Positions 25,981 through 34,486 of a stretch of DNA of 64,000 nt are shown in pieces. Below the pieces are notes generated by a model. That model worked only from the letters and a program-made list of their open reading frames with translations, had not been told where the DNA came from and did no database searches. Numbering within the stretch: the stretch's first letter is position 1; every line of letters begins with the position of its first letter. Origin of the DNA: an uncultured Lachnospiraceae bacterium. Its GTDB lineage: Bacteria > Bacillota > Clostridia > Lachnospirales > Lachnospiraceae. The position numbers were made by a program, and so were the translations under genes. Location: contig CAJTNC010000006.1 in assembly GCA_910577955.1 (NCBI GenBank), positions 84,377 through 148,376 on the forward strand. Direction: 5' to 3'.

Positions 25981-26373
25981 TTATTCCGTTTTCTCCGGAA
26001 AAGCGATCTCGACGATCTCTTCCTCTTTTATTTCCTCGTCTTTCTTAGCTGTGAATTTGTCTACAATGTCCGGCACCATATCCAGAATCTTCGTCATCGT
26101 ATCCTGATTTTTCACATTCACCAGCTTTGTATAGCCGTCCTTGATCACTAAAACCGCGCTGGGGGTCATCTTTCCGCCCATACCGCCTCCTCCGGAGTTT
26201 TTCTTTTCTCCGCTTCCTGCGCCGGCTCCCACGCCGAAAGTCACATCCACAAGAGGCAGAATGATCGTATCGCCGATCTGAGTCGCCTCACCTACTACGG
26301 TCTTTGTAGAAAGTACGGTATCCATCCCTCTCAAGAGAGATCCCACCACATCAGAAAAATGATTGTTCTGCAT
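25981..26373 (-). CDS. gerW: GerW family sporulation protein (YtfJ)
   Basis: GerW (YtfJ) is needed for proper spore germination in Bacillus. The 130-residue product starts with an N-terminal helix (VVGSLLRGMDTVLSTKTVVG), then has the hallmark glycine-rich run GVGAGAGSGEKKNSGGGGMG and the following PSAVLVIKDG. The C-terminal acidic tail is variable. AGGAGAA precedes the ATG. The DUF2953 gene lies directly upstream, the same pairing as ytfJ-ytfI in Bacillus. Assignment is strong; expression is expected in the forespore, but no sporulation promoter was identified. Confidence 0.92.
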   Translation of the reverse strand: MQNNHFSDVVGSLLRGMDTVLSTKTVVGEATQIGDTIILPLVDVTFGVGAGAGSGEKKNSGGGGMGGKMTPSAVLVIKDGYTKLVNVKNQDTMTKILDMVPDIVDKFTAKKDEEIKEEEIVEIAFPEKTE

Positions 26374-26455
26374 ACGTTCTCCTCATTTCCGCACAAATTC
26401 GTGCTGTTTATTTAAATCATTATGGTCATCCATTTTGCCGCACACTGCGGCTTCT

Positions 26456-27361
26456 TCAGATTTCCTTCACTTCTTTTATCACGCGGCGCACATCTTTTGA
26501 AAAGAATATCGCCAGCGCTGCCTTCGCAAAATGCCATACCCGGATTTTTCCTTTTATCAAAATATGACTGTCAAGTACCTGTTTTTCAAAATCCGGCTCC
26601 AGAGAAAGTTTCGGATTCCAGACAGGATACAGCATCCCATAAACCGCCATGGCATATCCTGTAGCAGAAGGATCGTCAAAGCCGAACCGCAGATACCCCG
26701 AAAGACTTTTCGGCTTTGTGTGCTTTAACAGATACAGAAACTGCCTTTTAAGCAACCTCCTGCTGTTCACCGTATGTTCAGCCTTCCACAGCTTTTCTGC
26801 CTTCTCTGCCTTTTCCTTTATTTTCCTTAGTTTATCACAGAAATTCCGAATTGTCTGTAGAATATTGGAAATTAGGGATTCCCCGGTCTTTTTTCCTTTC
26901 GATCCGCTTCTATTTTCTTCTCCGACGTCATCCCCTAAAAACGCCTCTTCCGGTTCAGCGTTTTCCGGTGAAACTGTTTCTCCGGACTTATCTGTACTCT
27001 GAACTTTCCCCTCAGAGCCGCCGTCTTCCGCTTCGTATTTCTTTTTTCTTTTCTCTTTTTTCTCCGGCTTCTCTCTCTTTCTTTTCGCCGTATCCATCAG
27101 CGTAAAAAACAAAACTTTCACCCGCACGCGAAACTTCTCTTCAAAGGTAATATGCACCCGAACAAACCGTAAGAACCACGCTGCCCGAAGCTTTACACCT
27201 ATCTCCTTTTTCCCGCAATCCTCCAAATCGGACACGAAAAAATCGCCTCTGTATCTCACCGGGACAAACAAAACGGAACAGGCCACTGTTATTAAAATGC
27301 CCAAAACCGACACTAATATGATTCCGGCTATTTTTAAAATAAATAATACTATTTCCAGCAT
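26456..27361 (-). CDS. DUF2953 domain protein (YtfI-like)
   Basis: The 301-residue protein begins with a hydrophobic segment (about 5-30) and has a middle low-complexity charged region rich in Lys, Glu and Ser. The C-terminal DUF2953 domain shows LSGYLRFGFDDPSATGYAMAVYGMLYPVWN, typical of the family. AGAGGGAA stands before the ATG. It is paired with gerW, as in other spore formers, suggesting a role in spore formation or germination. No enzymatic motif is evident. Confidence in the family is high; function unknown. Confidence 0.85.
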   Translation of the reverse strand: MLEIVLFILKIAGIILVSVLGILITVACSVLFVPVRYRGDFFVSDLEDCGKKEIGVKLRAAWFLRFVRVHITFEEKFRVRVKVLFFTLMDTAKRKREKPEKKEKRKKKYEAEDGGSEGKVQSTDKSGETVSPENAEPEEAFLGDDVGEENRSGSKGKKTGESLISNILQTIRNFCDKLRKIKEKAEKAEKLWKAEHTVNSRRLLKRQFLYLLKHTKPKSLSGYLRFGFDDPSATGYAMAVYGMLYPVWNPKLSLEPDFEKQVLDSHILIKGKIRVWHFAKAALAIFFSKDVRRVIKEVKEI

Positions 27362-27393
27362 GTTCCCTCTCTGTCATATTGCCATGGTAAGCT

Positions 27394-27750
27394 TTATTCT
27401 GTCCGTCCCGCTAAATATTCCTTCAAATCTGCATTCCGGTTTTTCGAATAACATTCTCTCACGATCTGCTGCAGTATTTCTATCGCCCCATCATAATCCG
27501 CCGCAATTCCGACGATGAATTTCTCCTGTCTGCGGAAATAAGGCTGCAGCAGCACGAATGAGTGGTAGATATCAAGCTGATCGCCGGCTTCGTTCACCGC
27601 CAGTACATAACAGGGTTTGTCCCGTTTGGCAACTTTCAGCCGCCACTTTATCCGGTCTCTGTTCTTTTCCGGAATTTTTTCATCCCAATAAAGGTATTTG
27701 TATAGTCTATGCACCTTTTTCCATACCTTTCTGCACCATCTGCTTCGCAA
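27394..27750 (-). CDS. Conserved hypothetical protein, about 105-118 residues
   Basis: The protein is small, basic at the N-terminus and globular, without membrane segments or known motif. Its core (YVLAVNEAGDQLDIYHSFVLLQ... then IVGIAADYDGAIEILQQIV) has an alternating strand and helix pattern. The frame opens with a TTG at 27750, just after an in-frame stop; a GTG at 27714 is another possible start, and neither has an ideal ribosome site. It lies upstream of the DUF2953 and gerW genes and downstream of the NUDIX terminator, so it may head that operon. I do not recognise a family. Confidence 0.6.
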   Translation of the reverse strand: MRSRWCRKVWKKVHRLYKYLYWDEKIPEKNRDRIKWRLKVAKRDKPCYVLAVNEAGDQLDIYHSFVLLQPYFRRQEKFIVGIAADYDGAIEILQQIVRECYSKNRNADLKEYLAGRTE

Positions 27751-27763
27751 ATGGTCTTATGGC

Positions 27764-27793
27764 GAAAAGGAATCCCGTAATAACAGGATTCCT
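27764..27793 (-). terminator. Rho-independent terminator of the NUDIX gene
   Basis: On the minus strand AGGAATCC and GGATTCCT form a perfect 8-bp stem with a 10-base loop, followed by TTTT. It lies 24 bases after the NUDIX stop. Confidence 0.7.
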
Positions 27794-27816
27794 CATCTGT
27801 GACGGATTATTTTCTT

Positions 27817-28260
27817 CTATCTCTTTGACCATTTGCCTGCCTTTTTCAATTCCAGATATTCCTGATAAGCCTTTTCCAGAATCTGCTTCTCATTGGAAAA
27901 TTTCAACAGATGGTACGCTTCATGATATTTGTAATATCCTGAATCGACAAAATACTCTTCCCTCTGCGGTTTGCTGTAATAGCTGTCGGCGATCATCAGA
28001 TACCAGTGCACATCCTTGTCCACCACATCATCGGGAATATTGAACGTATATTCACTCTTTCCGATATATTTTACAATCGCCGCCTTGGCGCCGGATTCCT
28101 CCAAGACCTCTCTTAGAGCTGTCTCCGGATATTCCTCTCCTTCTTCTACAGTCCCTTTCGGCAATACCCAGCCTTCATACTTGTTTTTAAAATTCTTATA
28201 AAGCAGAAGTATTTTACCCCGAAATATAACCACACCGCCACAACTGGTTGCCTCTAACAT
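27817..28260 (-). CDS. NUDIX hydrolase
   Basis: This is a nucleoside diphosphate-X hydrolase. The Nudix box GTVEEGEEYPETALREVLEE continuing into SG (residues about 39-60) fits Gx5Ex7REUxEExGU with all metal-binding glutamates. The 147-residue length is typical for a single-domain member. Substrates range over (d)NTPs, Ap4A and nucleotide sugars and cannot be told here. AGGAGG lies before the ATG. A clear promoter upstream and a terminator downstream show it is transcribed alone, unlike most of its neighbours. Confidence 0.92.
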   Translation of the reverse strand: MLEATSCGGVVIFRGKILLLYKNFKNKYEGWVLPKGTVEEGEEYPETALREVLEESGAKAAIVKYIGKSEYTFNIPDDVVDKDVHWYLMIADSYYSKPQREEYFVDSGYYKYHEAYHLLKFSNEKQILEKAYQEYLELKKAGKWSKR

Positions 28261-28306
28261 TGCAAATCCTCCTGTTTCTGGTGTGTCCTATAAACATTTA
28301 TATCTT

Positions 28307-28335
28307 AGTATAAAACAAAATGAAAGAAGATGCAA
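28307..28335 (-). promoter_or_regulatory. SigA-type promoter of the NUDIX gene
   Basis: Minus strand: -35 TTGCAT (28335-28330), 17 bases, -10 TATACT (28312-28307), 46 bases from -10 to the ATG. It begins just downstream of the cotH stop. Confidence 0.72.
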
Positions 28336-28347
28336 GATATTTATCGT

Positions 28348-29976
28348 TCAGAACCCCGCGAAGTACTCGTCCAGCCAAGCCATCCGCCTCTTCTGATAAT
28401 TCAACATATCCTCAATATCATCGGACATACTGTATTCAGGCCAACGAGCATTTTCCCTCTCTACGGCTCCGGCATCAATGAGATAATCTCTGTTTTCGCA
28501 TAGCAGTTCCAATATATTATCGGTACTCAAAAAGCTTTCCCTGCACTCTCTCCATCTCTCTTGAAGGCGCGGTCTCACAAGTTCCGGCTTGGTATCTCTC
28601 AAAAAAGGAATTGCCGCCTCCTCATAGACCACTGTTTCATCATCATTAAAACCTCCGCTTAAGATTTTGCCGAAGGTCAAATCCAGATCCCACGGTATCT
28701 GACGCATTTTATAGGTACCGTCCTCAGCCACATCTGCGGCAAAATACATGTTTTTGAAATAGTTATCGCTCCCGCTTACGGCCATATTAAATAATAGCAT
28801 GTCTATCCCATTTGACACATAAATTTTTTCCTCAACAGGGCTGCCATCCCATGCTTCGCTGTAAAAAACACCGAGATAGTCCCGCAAAGGATACCACGCC
28901 TTTTCATAATCAGCAATCATTTCCGGATGGCGTATGCGGATATAACTCATAATTCTCCATCTTCTGTCGATGGCTTCCTGAATATCTCCATCCTCCGGAA
29001 TCATCCAGTTCGTCGATTTATACAACACATCATTTTTATCCAGTTCAAGCTTCTTAGCATCCACAGGCTCCACCAGCCCATAAAGCCCTGCATAATCATG
29101 ATCCAAAATCAGTTCCACATACTCCATGCGTGGCCCTGCCTCATTTACTTCCATGTTGGAAAACGCAAACTGTTCCCAGATCTGGCATGCCGCCCTTTCA
29201 CGGATCTTGCTTGTGTCTGCGACCATTCCCTTTAACTTCCAGCTATTATCGGAACGCATCCCAAGAAGCGATGTATCGAAATTCTCTCCTTTTGCATCCA
29301 AAATCCCTATCGAATAGCTCTTCTTCTCAAAGGAAGAACTGGAAGCTCCTCTGGGATAATAGCGTACCCCGGATTCCAGAATCTCATACTGCCTCATCTC
29401 CGTCCCCGGATCAAACAACTGCATCTGCCCATAATAAATAACTGGCGGATCAAAGTAAAAGCGCTCCGGATCCGTGTCGTAATCTCCCAGATCCTGTTCC
29501 TCCGCCCATCCGGTGTTTATCGTCATGACGGGCATGCCGCAGACTGCCATGGACAGTTCATAGTAACTTTCCCCATCCACCAGCCACAGCTTAAAGATAT
29601 GATTGTCCCGAATGCTTCCCGCTTTATCCTCCCATGCCGGATCATATAAAGTACACAGAAACTTATCCCTTGTGTCGGCCGTTATCTCACCTACCCATTC
29701 CTCCGCCGCGAAATTCTGCGAAAGGTACACCGTTCCGTCCTTCGTATAGGGAAGTAATGCCCCCCCGAAACAAATTCCGGGATTGACCTCCGCAAAGCGC
29801 CTCTCCTTTCCCTCAAGAAAGTCCAGATCCTCCACGATCGGCACCGCCATCACTCTCCCGTTATAAGGCACAGGCACACGGTAATCCAGATATACTTCAT
29901 AACAATAACAGCCCGCCAAAACTATCATAACCAAAAAACTGGCCGCCAGCATAATACGGATCTCTTTTCTTCTCAT
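28348..29976 (-). CDS. cotH: CotH kinase family protein
   Basis: CotH proteins are atypical protein kinases, first known from spore coat assembly in Bacillus. The 542-residue product has an N-terminal membrane segment or lipoprotein-like signal (about 8-27, ending LAGCY). Its kinase-like core includes YGLVEPVDAKKLELDKNDV and the Mg-binding DLD motif MRQIPWDLDLTFGKI near residue 425. Residues 30-200 form a beta-rich N-terminal part. The N-terminal segment suggests an extracytoplasmic location, so it may act on the cell surface rather than only the spore coat. It is probably the last gene of the ruvA...NSS-DUF2164 block. The ribosome site is weak. Confidence 0.85.
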   Translation of the reverse strand: MRRKEIRIMLAASFLVMIVLAGCYCYEVYLDYRVPVPYNGRVMAVPIVEDLDFLEGKERRFAEVNPGICFGGALLPYTKDGTVYLSQNFAAEEWVGEITADTRDKFLCTLYDPAWEDKAGSIRDNHIFKLWLVDGESYYELSMAVCGMPVMTINTGWAEEQDLGDYDTDPERFYFDPPVIYYGQMQLFDPGTEMRQYEILESGVRYYPRGASSSSFEKKSYSIGILDAKGENFDTSLLGMRSDNSWKLKGMVADTSKIRERAACQIWEQFAFSNMEVNEAGPRMEYVELILDHDYAGLYGLVEPVDAKKLELDKNDVLYKSTNWMIPEDGDIQEAIDRRWRIMSYIRIRHPEMIADYEKAWYPLRDYLGVFYSEAWDGSPVEEKIYVSNGIDMLLFNMAVSGSDNYFKNMYFAADVAEDGTYKMRQIPWDLDLTFGKILSGGFNDDETVVYEEAAIPFLRDTKPELVRPRLQERWRECRESFLSTDNILELLCENRDYLIDAGAVERENARWPEYSMSDDIEDMLNYQKRRMAWLDEYFAGF

Positions 29977-30020
29977 CGCTCACATCTCATCCACATTTTT
30001 CTGTTTAAATACCAATTCCC

Positions 30021-30284
30021 CTATCGGCTATCCTGATACAGCAGATAGTAATCCGTCTCCAGATTACCCATCTGCACTTTCATCCAGCGCATGGCATCAT
30101 CTAACGCCTTATTATATACCACCGGGGCCAGATGTTCACAGAACAGATCGATGATCTGCTGCTCTTCGATCATCCCGATCTCCTCCCCCCGCACATCTAA
30201 ATAGAAGGCCTTGATCTCTCCGGCAAGTTGTTTTCTCTGCTCATCGCTTAATTTTATCATATCATTCAGACTTCTTCTTTTCAT
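30021..30284 (-). CDS. DUF2164 family protein
   Basis: This is a small protein of about 87 residues with the DUF2164 pattern IKLSDEQRKQLAGEIKAFYL and a middle GEEIGMIEEQQIIDLFCEHL. The frame is open to a TTG at 30308, overlapping the NSS transporter gene, but the ATG at 30284 is better placed. It sits 16 bases after the transporter stop and upstream of cotH. The function is unknown. No nucleic-acid-binding motif is clear. Confidence 0.78.
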   Translation of the reverse strand: MKRRSLNDMIKLSDEQRKQLAGEIKAFYLDVRGEEIGMIEEQQIIDLFCEHLAPVVYNKALDDAMRWMKVQMGNLETDYYLLYQDSR

Positions 30285-30300
30285 GTTCTTTATCCATCCG

Positions 30301-31659
30301 TTATCCAAACCACCCCTGCAAAATCAGCAGTATCAACAGTATCGGCAGAATATAAGTCACATAAAACCGAATTTTTCTCGGCATTTTCAAACCCTCTCCG
30401 GTATTTGCCTCCTCCAGATACTTCTCATATCCCCAACCGTATTTTGTCACACAAAACAACAAATACACAAAGGAACCGATGGGCAGCAACACATTGCTGA
30501 CAATGAAATCCTCCAGATCCAAAACCGCAGATCCTTCTCCCAACGGTTCAAAACCGGACCACACATTGAAACCGAGCACGCAGGGCATCGACAGCAAAAT
30601 AATAGATACAAGGTTAATCAGACAGGATTTTTTTCTGCTCCAGTGAAACAGATCCATGCCACAGGAAATAATATTTTCAAACACCGCCAATATGGTGGAA
30701 AACGCGGCAAAAGTCATAAACATGAAAAACAGCGTTCCCCAGATCCTTCCGGCCGCCATATGGTTAAAAACGTTGGGCAGTGTGATAAAAATCAGTCTTG
30801 GACCGTTATCAGGGCTTATCCCGAAAGCAAAACAGGTCGGGAAAATAATCAGGCCGGATACAATAGCCACAAAAGTATCCAGAACAGCAATGTTGACGGA
30901 TTCCCCCAACAGTGTATGCTTTTTATCAATATAACTGCCGAAGATAGCCATGGAACCGATTCCCAGACTCAACGTGAAAAAAGCCTGATTCATGGCTGCA
31001 ACTACAGTCTCCAACACGCCGGCATCCCGCATCCTCTGCATATCGGGGACAAGATAAAATTTCAGTCCTTCCAGTCCCCCCTCCAACGTTATGCCGCGCA
31101 CCGCCAGAACAATAATGATAAACAACAACAGCACCATCATAATTTTCGTGATTTTTTCAACGCCTTTCTGCAAACCCATAGAGCAGACTGCGATTCCCCC
31201 TATGACTATGATCACCATACAAACCGTCAAAACCAATGGGTCTGCCAACATATTCTGAAATACCCCTGCGACCTGATCGGTATCCTTTCCCGTAAACCGT
31301 CCCGTCAGCATCAGATAAAAATAGTAAAGCATCCATCCCGCCACGGTAGTATAAAACATCATCAGCACATAGTTTCCAAGCATGCTTAGATACCCGTGCA
31401 GATGCCACTTCTGTCCGGGTTTTTCCAACTTCGTGAAACTCTTTGCAACGCTTCTTCTGCTGGCCCGTCCCACCGCAAACTCCATGGTCATAATAGGGAT
31501 ACCCATGGCGATCAGAAAAAACAGATACAGCAGTACAAACATACCGCCGCCGTACATGCCCGTAATATAGGGAAAACGCCATACATTACCAATACCAATC
31601 GCACAGCCTGCAGACAATAATATAAATCCCATCCGGGACCCCAGTTTTTCTCTTTCCAT
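30301..31659 (-). CDS. Sodium-dependent transporter, NSS/SNF family
   Basis: This is a neurotransmitter:sodium symporter (LeuT-type) for an amino acid or related amine. Its N-terminal signature LGSRMGFILLSAGCAIGIGN and VWRFPYITG match the Na-site region of TM1. The 452-residue product has about eleven to twelve membrane segments, the usual prokaryotic length. AGGAGAG precedes the ATG. It lies just downstream of the penicillin-binding protein gene, with a 21-base gap. Substrate cannot be told. Confidence 0.92.
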   Translation of the reverse strand: MEREKLGSRMGFILLSAGCAIGIGNVWRFPYITGMYGGGMFVLLYLFFLIAMGIPIMTMEFAVGRASRRSVAKSFTKLEKPGQKWHLHGYLSMLGNYVLMMFYTTVAGWMLYYFYLMLTGRFTGKDTDQVAGVFQNMLADPLVLTVCMVIIVIGGIAVCSMGLQKGVEKITKIMMVLLLFIIIVLAVRGITLEGGLEGLKFYLVPDMQRMRDAGVLETVVAAMNQAFFTLSLGIGSMAIFGSYIDKKHTLLGESVNIAVLDTFVAIVSGLIIFPTCFAFGISPDNGPRLIFITLPNVFNHMAAGRIWGTLFFMFMTFAAFSTILAVFENIISCGMDLFHWSRKKSCLINLVSIILLSMPCVLGFNVWSGFEPLGEGSAVLDLEDFIVSNVLLPIGSFVYLLFCVTKYGWGYEKYLEEANTGEGLKMPRKIRFYVTYILPILLILLILQGWFG

Positions 31660-31680
31660 TTCTCTCTCCTCATTTCTGTT

Positions 31681-33171
31681 TTATTCTTTCATATCAAAAT
31701 AAGCATCAAACACCCGTCTTGCCATCGGCACTGCGTAGTCGCTGCCGGATCCTGCCCCTTCGATAAGAACCGTGACGCATATCTCCGGATCTTCCACCGG
31801 TGCAAAACCCGTAAACCACGCATGGGAGTCCCGCTCGCTGTTATACTCCGCGGAACCCGTCTTGCCCGCCGCCGTGTAAGGTTTATCAAGCAGCTTCGTG
31901 CCTGTTCCGGTCTCCACAACCTCCCTCATCAACCCCTGTAATATCCCCGCTTCCTGTTCGGACATCATCTTTGTTGTGCCGGAGGATGAGAATCGTTTGA
32001 TCACAGCGCCGTTAGCGTTCTCCACACGATCCACCACATAGAGGTGCCGCAGTACACCGTCATTGGCTATGGCACAAGTGATCATATTCATGTGCAGCGG
32101 CGACACCACCGTCTCCCCCTGCCCTATAGCCGTCTGCATCTGTTCTTCCGTCGTCATGTCTTCCTTTATCTGTATTCTGCTGACAGCGGACTCCAGTTCA
32201 AAAGGCAGAGGCTTCCCGAAGAGCAGCTTGTCTAACGTCGTGCCAAAACTGTTGATATCTAACCTTGTCCCCATATTGGCGTAGGAGGCGTTACAGGATT
32301 TGGCAAAAGATTTTGCAAAATCCACCTTTCCGTGATTTACCCCATGATAACACTGTATTCTGGAACCGTCTATGTTTACGGCTCCGTTACAGGTAAAACC
32401 GTAATCCGTATAGTTGGAGGGATTTTCCCTGATATATTCAAGAGCCGTCACAATCTTAAAGGTGGAGCCCGGCGGATACAGTCCCTGCGCCGCACGGTTC
32501 AACAAAAGCCCCGACTCGTCGTCCTCAAGCAGCTCCTCCCAGATATCCGCTATCTCGTTTGGATTGAAATCCGGCTTTGACACCATGGCAAGCACTTCGC
32601 CGGTTCTCGGGTCTGTGGCTATGATCGCCCCTTCATAGACACCCAGCGCCCTGTTCGCCGCCTCCTGCAGCTTCACATCCAAAGTTGTATAGACATTATC
32701 CCCGGAATTTTTCTTTTCCAGCATGCCGTTGTTCATCTTTTCCGTGATTGGTATGTTGGACTGGATCAGATAGTAATTCATCCTGCTTTCAATCCCTGTC
32801 TTTCCCTTGGTAGAATAGCCAACCACATGAGAAAAGAGGCTGTCGTAGGGATATGTTCTTGTCTCGGAACCGTCAGGCCCCACCGTCGTCTCGGCCAACA
32901 CCTCCCCATCCCTTGACATGATACTGCCCCGCCTGTTCTGGGCAACCAGAATCTGCTGTCCGGCATTGTAACTGTTGTTGATCATCACCTCTTTATTCTG
33001 ATAAGCATAGACACAGATGTAGGTCATCATACCGAGAAACAGAAATACGAAAAAGTAAGTCACAAGCATGATCTCCCTGTTTTTATGGGTTTTCTTCTGT
33101 TTCTGCTGTTTCTTCCTTTTCTGCTGTTTCTGCGGGCTGTCCGTTTTCTTTAATTTTTCTTTGTTCAACAT
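31681..33171 (-). CDS. Penicillin-binding protein, transpeptidase of the PbpA/FtsI class
   Basis: This is a monofunctional DD-transpeptidase (class B-like, short) that cross-links peptidoglycan outside the membrane. Residues 1-33 are very basic and Gln-rich; a single membrane anchor is at about 35-57. The active site has Ser236-x-x-Lys239 (PPGSTFK), SCN at 292-294 and KTG at 437-439. The start ATG at 33171 has GGAG at good spacing and lies 89 bases inside the ftsW/rodA-like gene upstream, an unusually long overlap. The tight pairing with a SEDS glycosyltransferase mirrors rodA-pbpA of other Gram-positives and implies they work as one complex. Confidence 0.9.
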   Translation of the reverse strand: MLNKEKLKKTDSPQKQQKRKKQQKQKKTHKNREIMLVTYFFVFLFLGMMTYICVYAYQNKEVMINNSYNAGQQILVAQNRRGSIMSRDGEVLAETTVGPDGSETRTYPYDSLFSHVVGYSTKGKTGIESRMNYYLIQSNIPITEKMNNGMLEKKNSGDNVYTTLDVKLQEAANRALGVYEGAIIATDPRTGEVLAMVSKPDFNPNEIADIWEELLEDDESGLLLNRAAQGLYPPGSTFKIVTALEYIRENPSNYTDYGFTCNGAVNIDGSRIQCYHGVNHGKVDFAKSFAKSCNASYANMGTRLDINSFGTTLDKLLFGKPLPFELESAVSRIQIKEDMTTEEQMQTAIGQGETVVSPLHMNMITCAIANDGVLRHLYVVDRVENANGAVIKRFSSSGTTKMMSEQEAGILQGLMREVVETGTGTKLLDKPYTAAGKTGSAEYNSERDSHAWFTGFAPVEDPEICVTVLIEGAGSGSDYAVPMARRVFDAYFDMKE

Positions 33172-34480
33172 TTGTTGCTCCTTCGTCCTGTCTGATTATG
33201 TAGAGCCCCTCAATAACTGCAAACATGAGTAACGTCGCCATAACGGAACTGCCGCCGTAACTGACAAGGGGCAGCGTCACTCCGGTCATGGGAATAAATT
33301 TGGTGACCCCTCCTATGGTGAGGAACACCTGAAAAATATACAGAACGCCGATTCCAAAAGCTATAAGCTGATAAAATTTATCGCGCATCCGCATGGCGAT
33401 ATTCATAAACATGATAAAACAACTGAGAGCAGTCATGATCACGCAGAGGGCCACGATCAACCCCATTTCTTCCGCCACCGCCGAAAAGATAAAGTCCCTC
33501 TCCACTTTAGGAATGTCATCCGGTGCTCCCTGAAAAAGCCCAAGCCCAAACAATCCGCCGCGCCCCAGAGAAAATAGCGACTGTGCGACCTGATAGCCCT
33601 CCCCGGCAATGACAGTCCAAGGATCTCTCCATGCCTGCACCCTGTTTTTCACATGCCCGAAAAGCTGATAAGCCACCACGGAAGCGCCGCAGCCTCCGAC
33701 AATGCCGAGAAGAAGATACCAGAAATTTTTCGTAGCCAGAAAAAGCATCAGAACATATGTCACAAAGAAAATCAGCGCGCTGCCCAGATCCCTTGACGCT
33801 GCAAGGATCAGGACATGGATACCCGCCACCGCCGTCGCATACGCCACCTGCAGCAAACTCGTGCTTTTATAAAATGCCGCCGCCACAAAAAAGACAAATA
33901 TGATCTTGATAAACTCCGAAGGCTGAAAACTAAGACCGAACACGGAGTAGGACAATTTAGAACCGTAAGTCGTATTTCCGAGGATCAGCACTACTCCCAA
34001 TGGCAGGATGCCAAGCAGAGCATACAGCCAGCTTATATCCTTTATTTCCCGAAACCGCTTAAGCAGCCACGGAACGCACATTGCAGCCGCTATGGACACT
34101 AACACGATCACAAACTGCCTGACCGCCCGTCCAAGATCCAATCTTGTGAGCATGATAAAACCGATCACTAACAACATACACATGTTGTTGACCACCAATT
34201 TGTTTGCCGTCGGATAAATCAACTCAGACAACACAATGACGGCAAACACCGCCAGCTGCTGAAAAGCATAGAAAAACAGATACTGCAGGTCCCCTGTCTC
34301 GATGCAGATCGTCAAAAAACTGGTGAAATGCACAAAAAATAACAACAGCACCTGTCTCGTATAGATTCCCCGCTGCCGCTTCTCCCCGCGGAAACGGAAA
34401 ACCGAGAAACTTTCATAGGTGTAGACCGCCATAAAGATCGCTATGAAATATTTAGATAAAGCAACCACATACTGTTCCAT
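33083..34480 (-). CDS. FtsW/RodA/SpoVE family SEDS protein
   Basis: SEDS proteins are peptidoglycan glycosyltransferases working with a class B penicillin-binding protein. The 465-residue protein has about ten membrane segments. The family signature is in GRGGLFGLGLFQGAPDDIPKV-like residues ahead of ERDFIFSAVAEEMG, and near the end is GVTLPLVSYGGSSV. The C-terminus is hydrophilic and acidic (ETAEKEETAETEENP) and encoded in the region shared with the next gene. The 465 length is longer than RodA and close to mycobacterial RodA/FtsW. The partner transpeptidase overlaps its 3' end. The SD before the ATG is weak. Choice between FtsW and RodA is open. Confidence 0.9.
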   Translation of the reverse strand: MEQYVVALSKYFIAIFMAVYTYESFSVFRFRGEKRQRGIYTRQVLLLFFVHFTSFLTICIETGDLQYLFFYAFQQLAVFAVIVLSELIYPTANKLVVNNMCMLLVIGFIMLTRLDLGRAVRQFVIVLVSIAAAMCVPWLLKRFREIKDISWLYALLGILPLGVVLILGNTTYGSKLSYSVFGLSFQPSEFIKIIFVFFVAAAFYKSTSLLQVAYATAVAGIHVLILAASRDLGSALIFFVTYVLMLFLATKNFWYLLLGIVGGCGASVVAYQLFGHVKNRVQAWRDPWTVIAGEGYQVAQSLFSLGRGGLFGLGLFQGAPDDIPKVERDFIFSAVAEEMGLIVALCVIMTALSCFIMFMNIAMRMRDKFYQLIAFGIGVLYIFQVFLTIGGVTKFIPMTGVTLPLVSYGGSSVMATLLMFAVIEGLYIIRQDEGATNVEQRKIKENGQPAETAEKEETAETEENP

Positions 34481-34486
34481 AAATTT

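Noticed and set aside
26437..26451. GCCGCA-CAC-TGCGGC hairpin after the DUF2953 gene
   Set aside because: On the transcribed strand it is followed by A residues, so it is not a good terminator; left unlisted.
30211..31389. 392-codon open frame on the plus strand
   Set aside because: Antisense to the NSS transporter gene; composition (Gln, His, Asn-rich) is that of a shadow.
33040..33075. Internal ATG in the PBP gene as start (MLVTYFF)
   Set aside because: Its GGGAG is too close; the upstream ATG has a well-spaced GGAG, and the basic tail is plausible.
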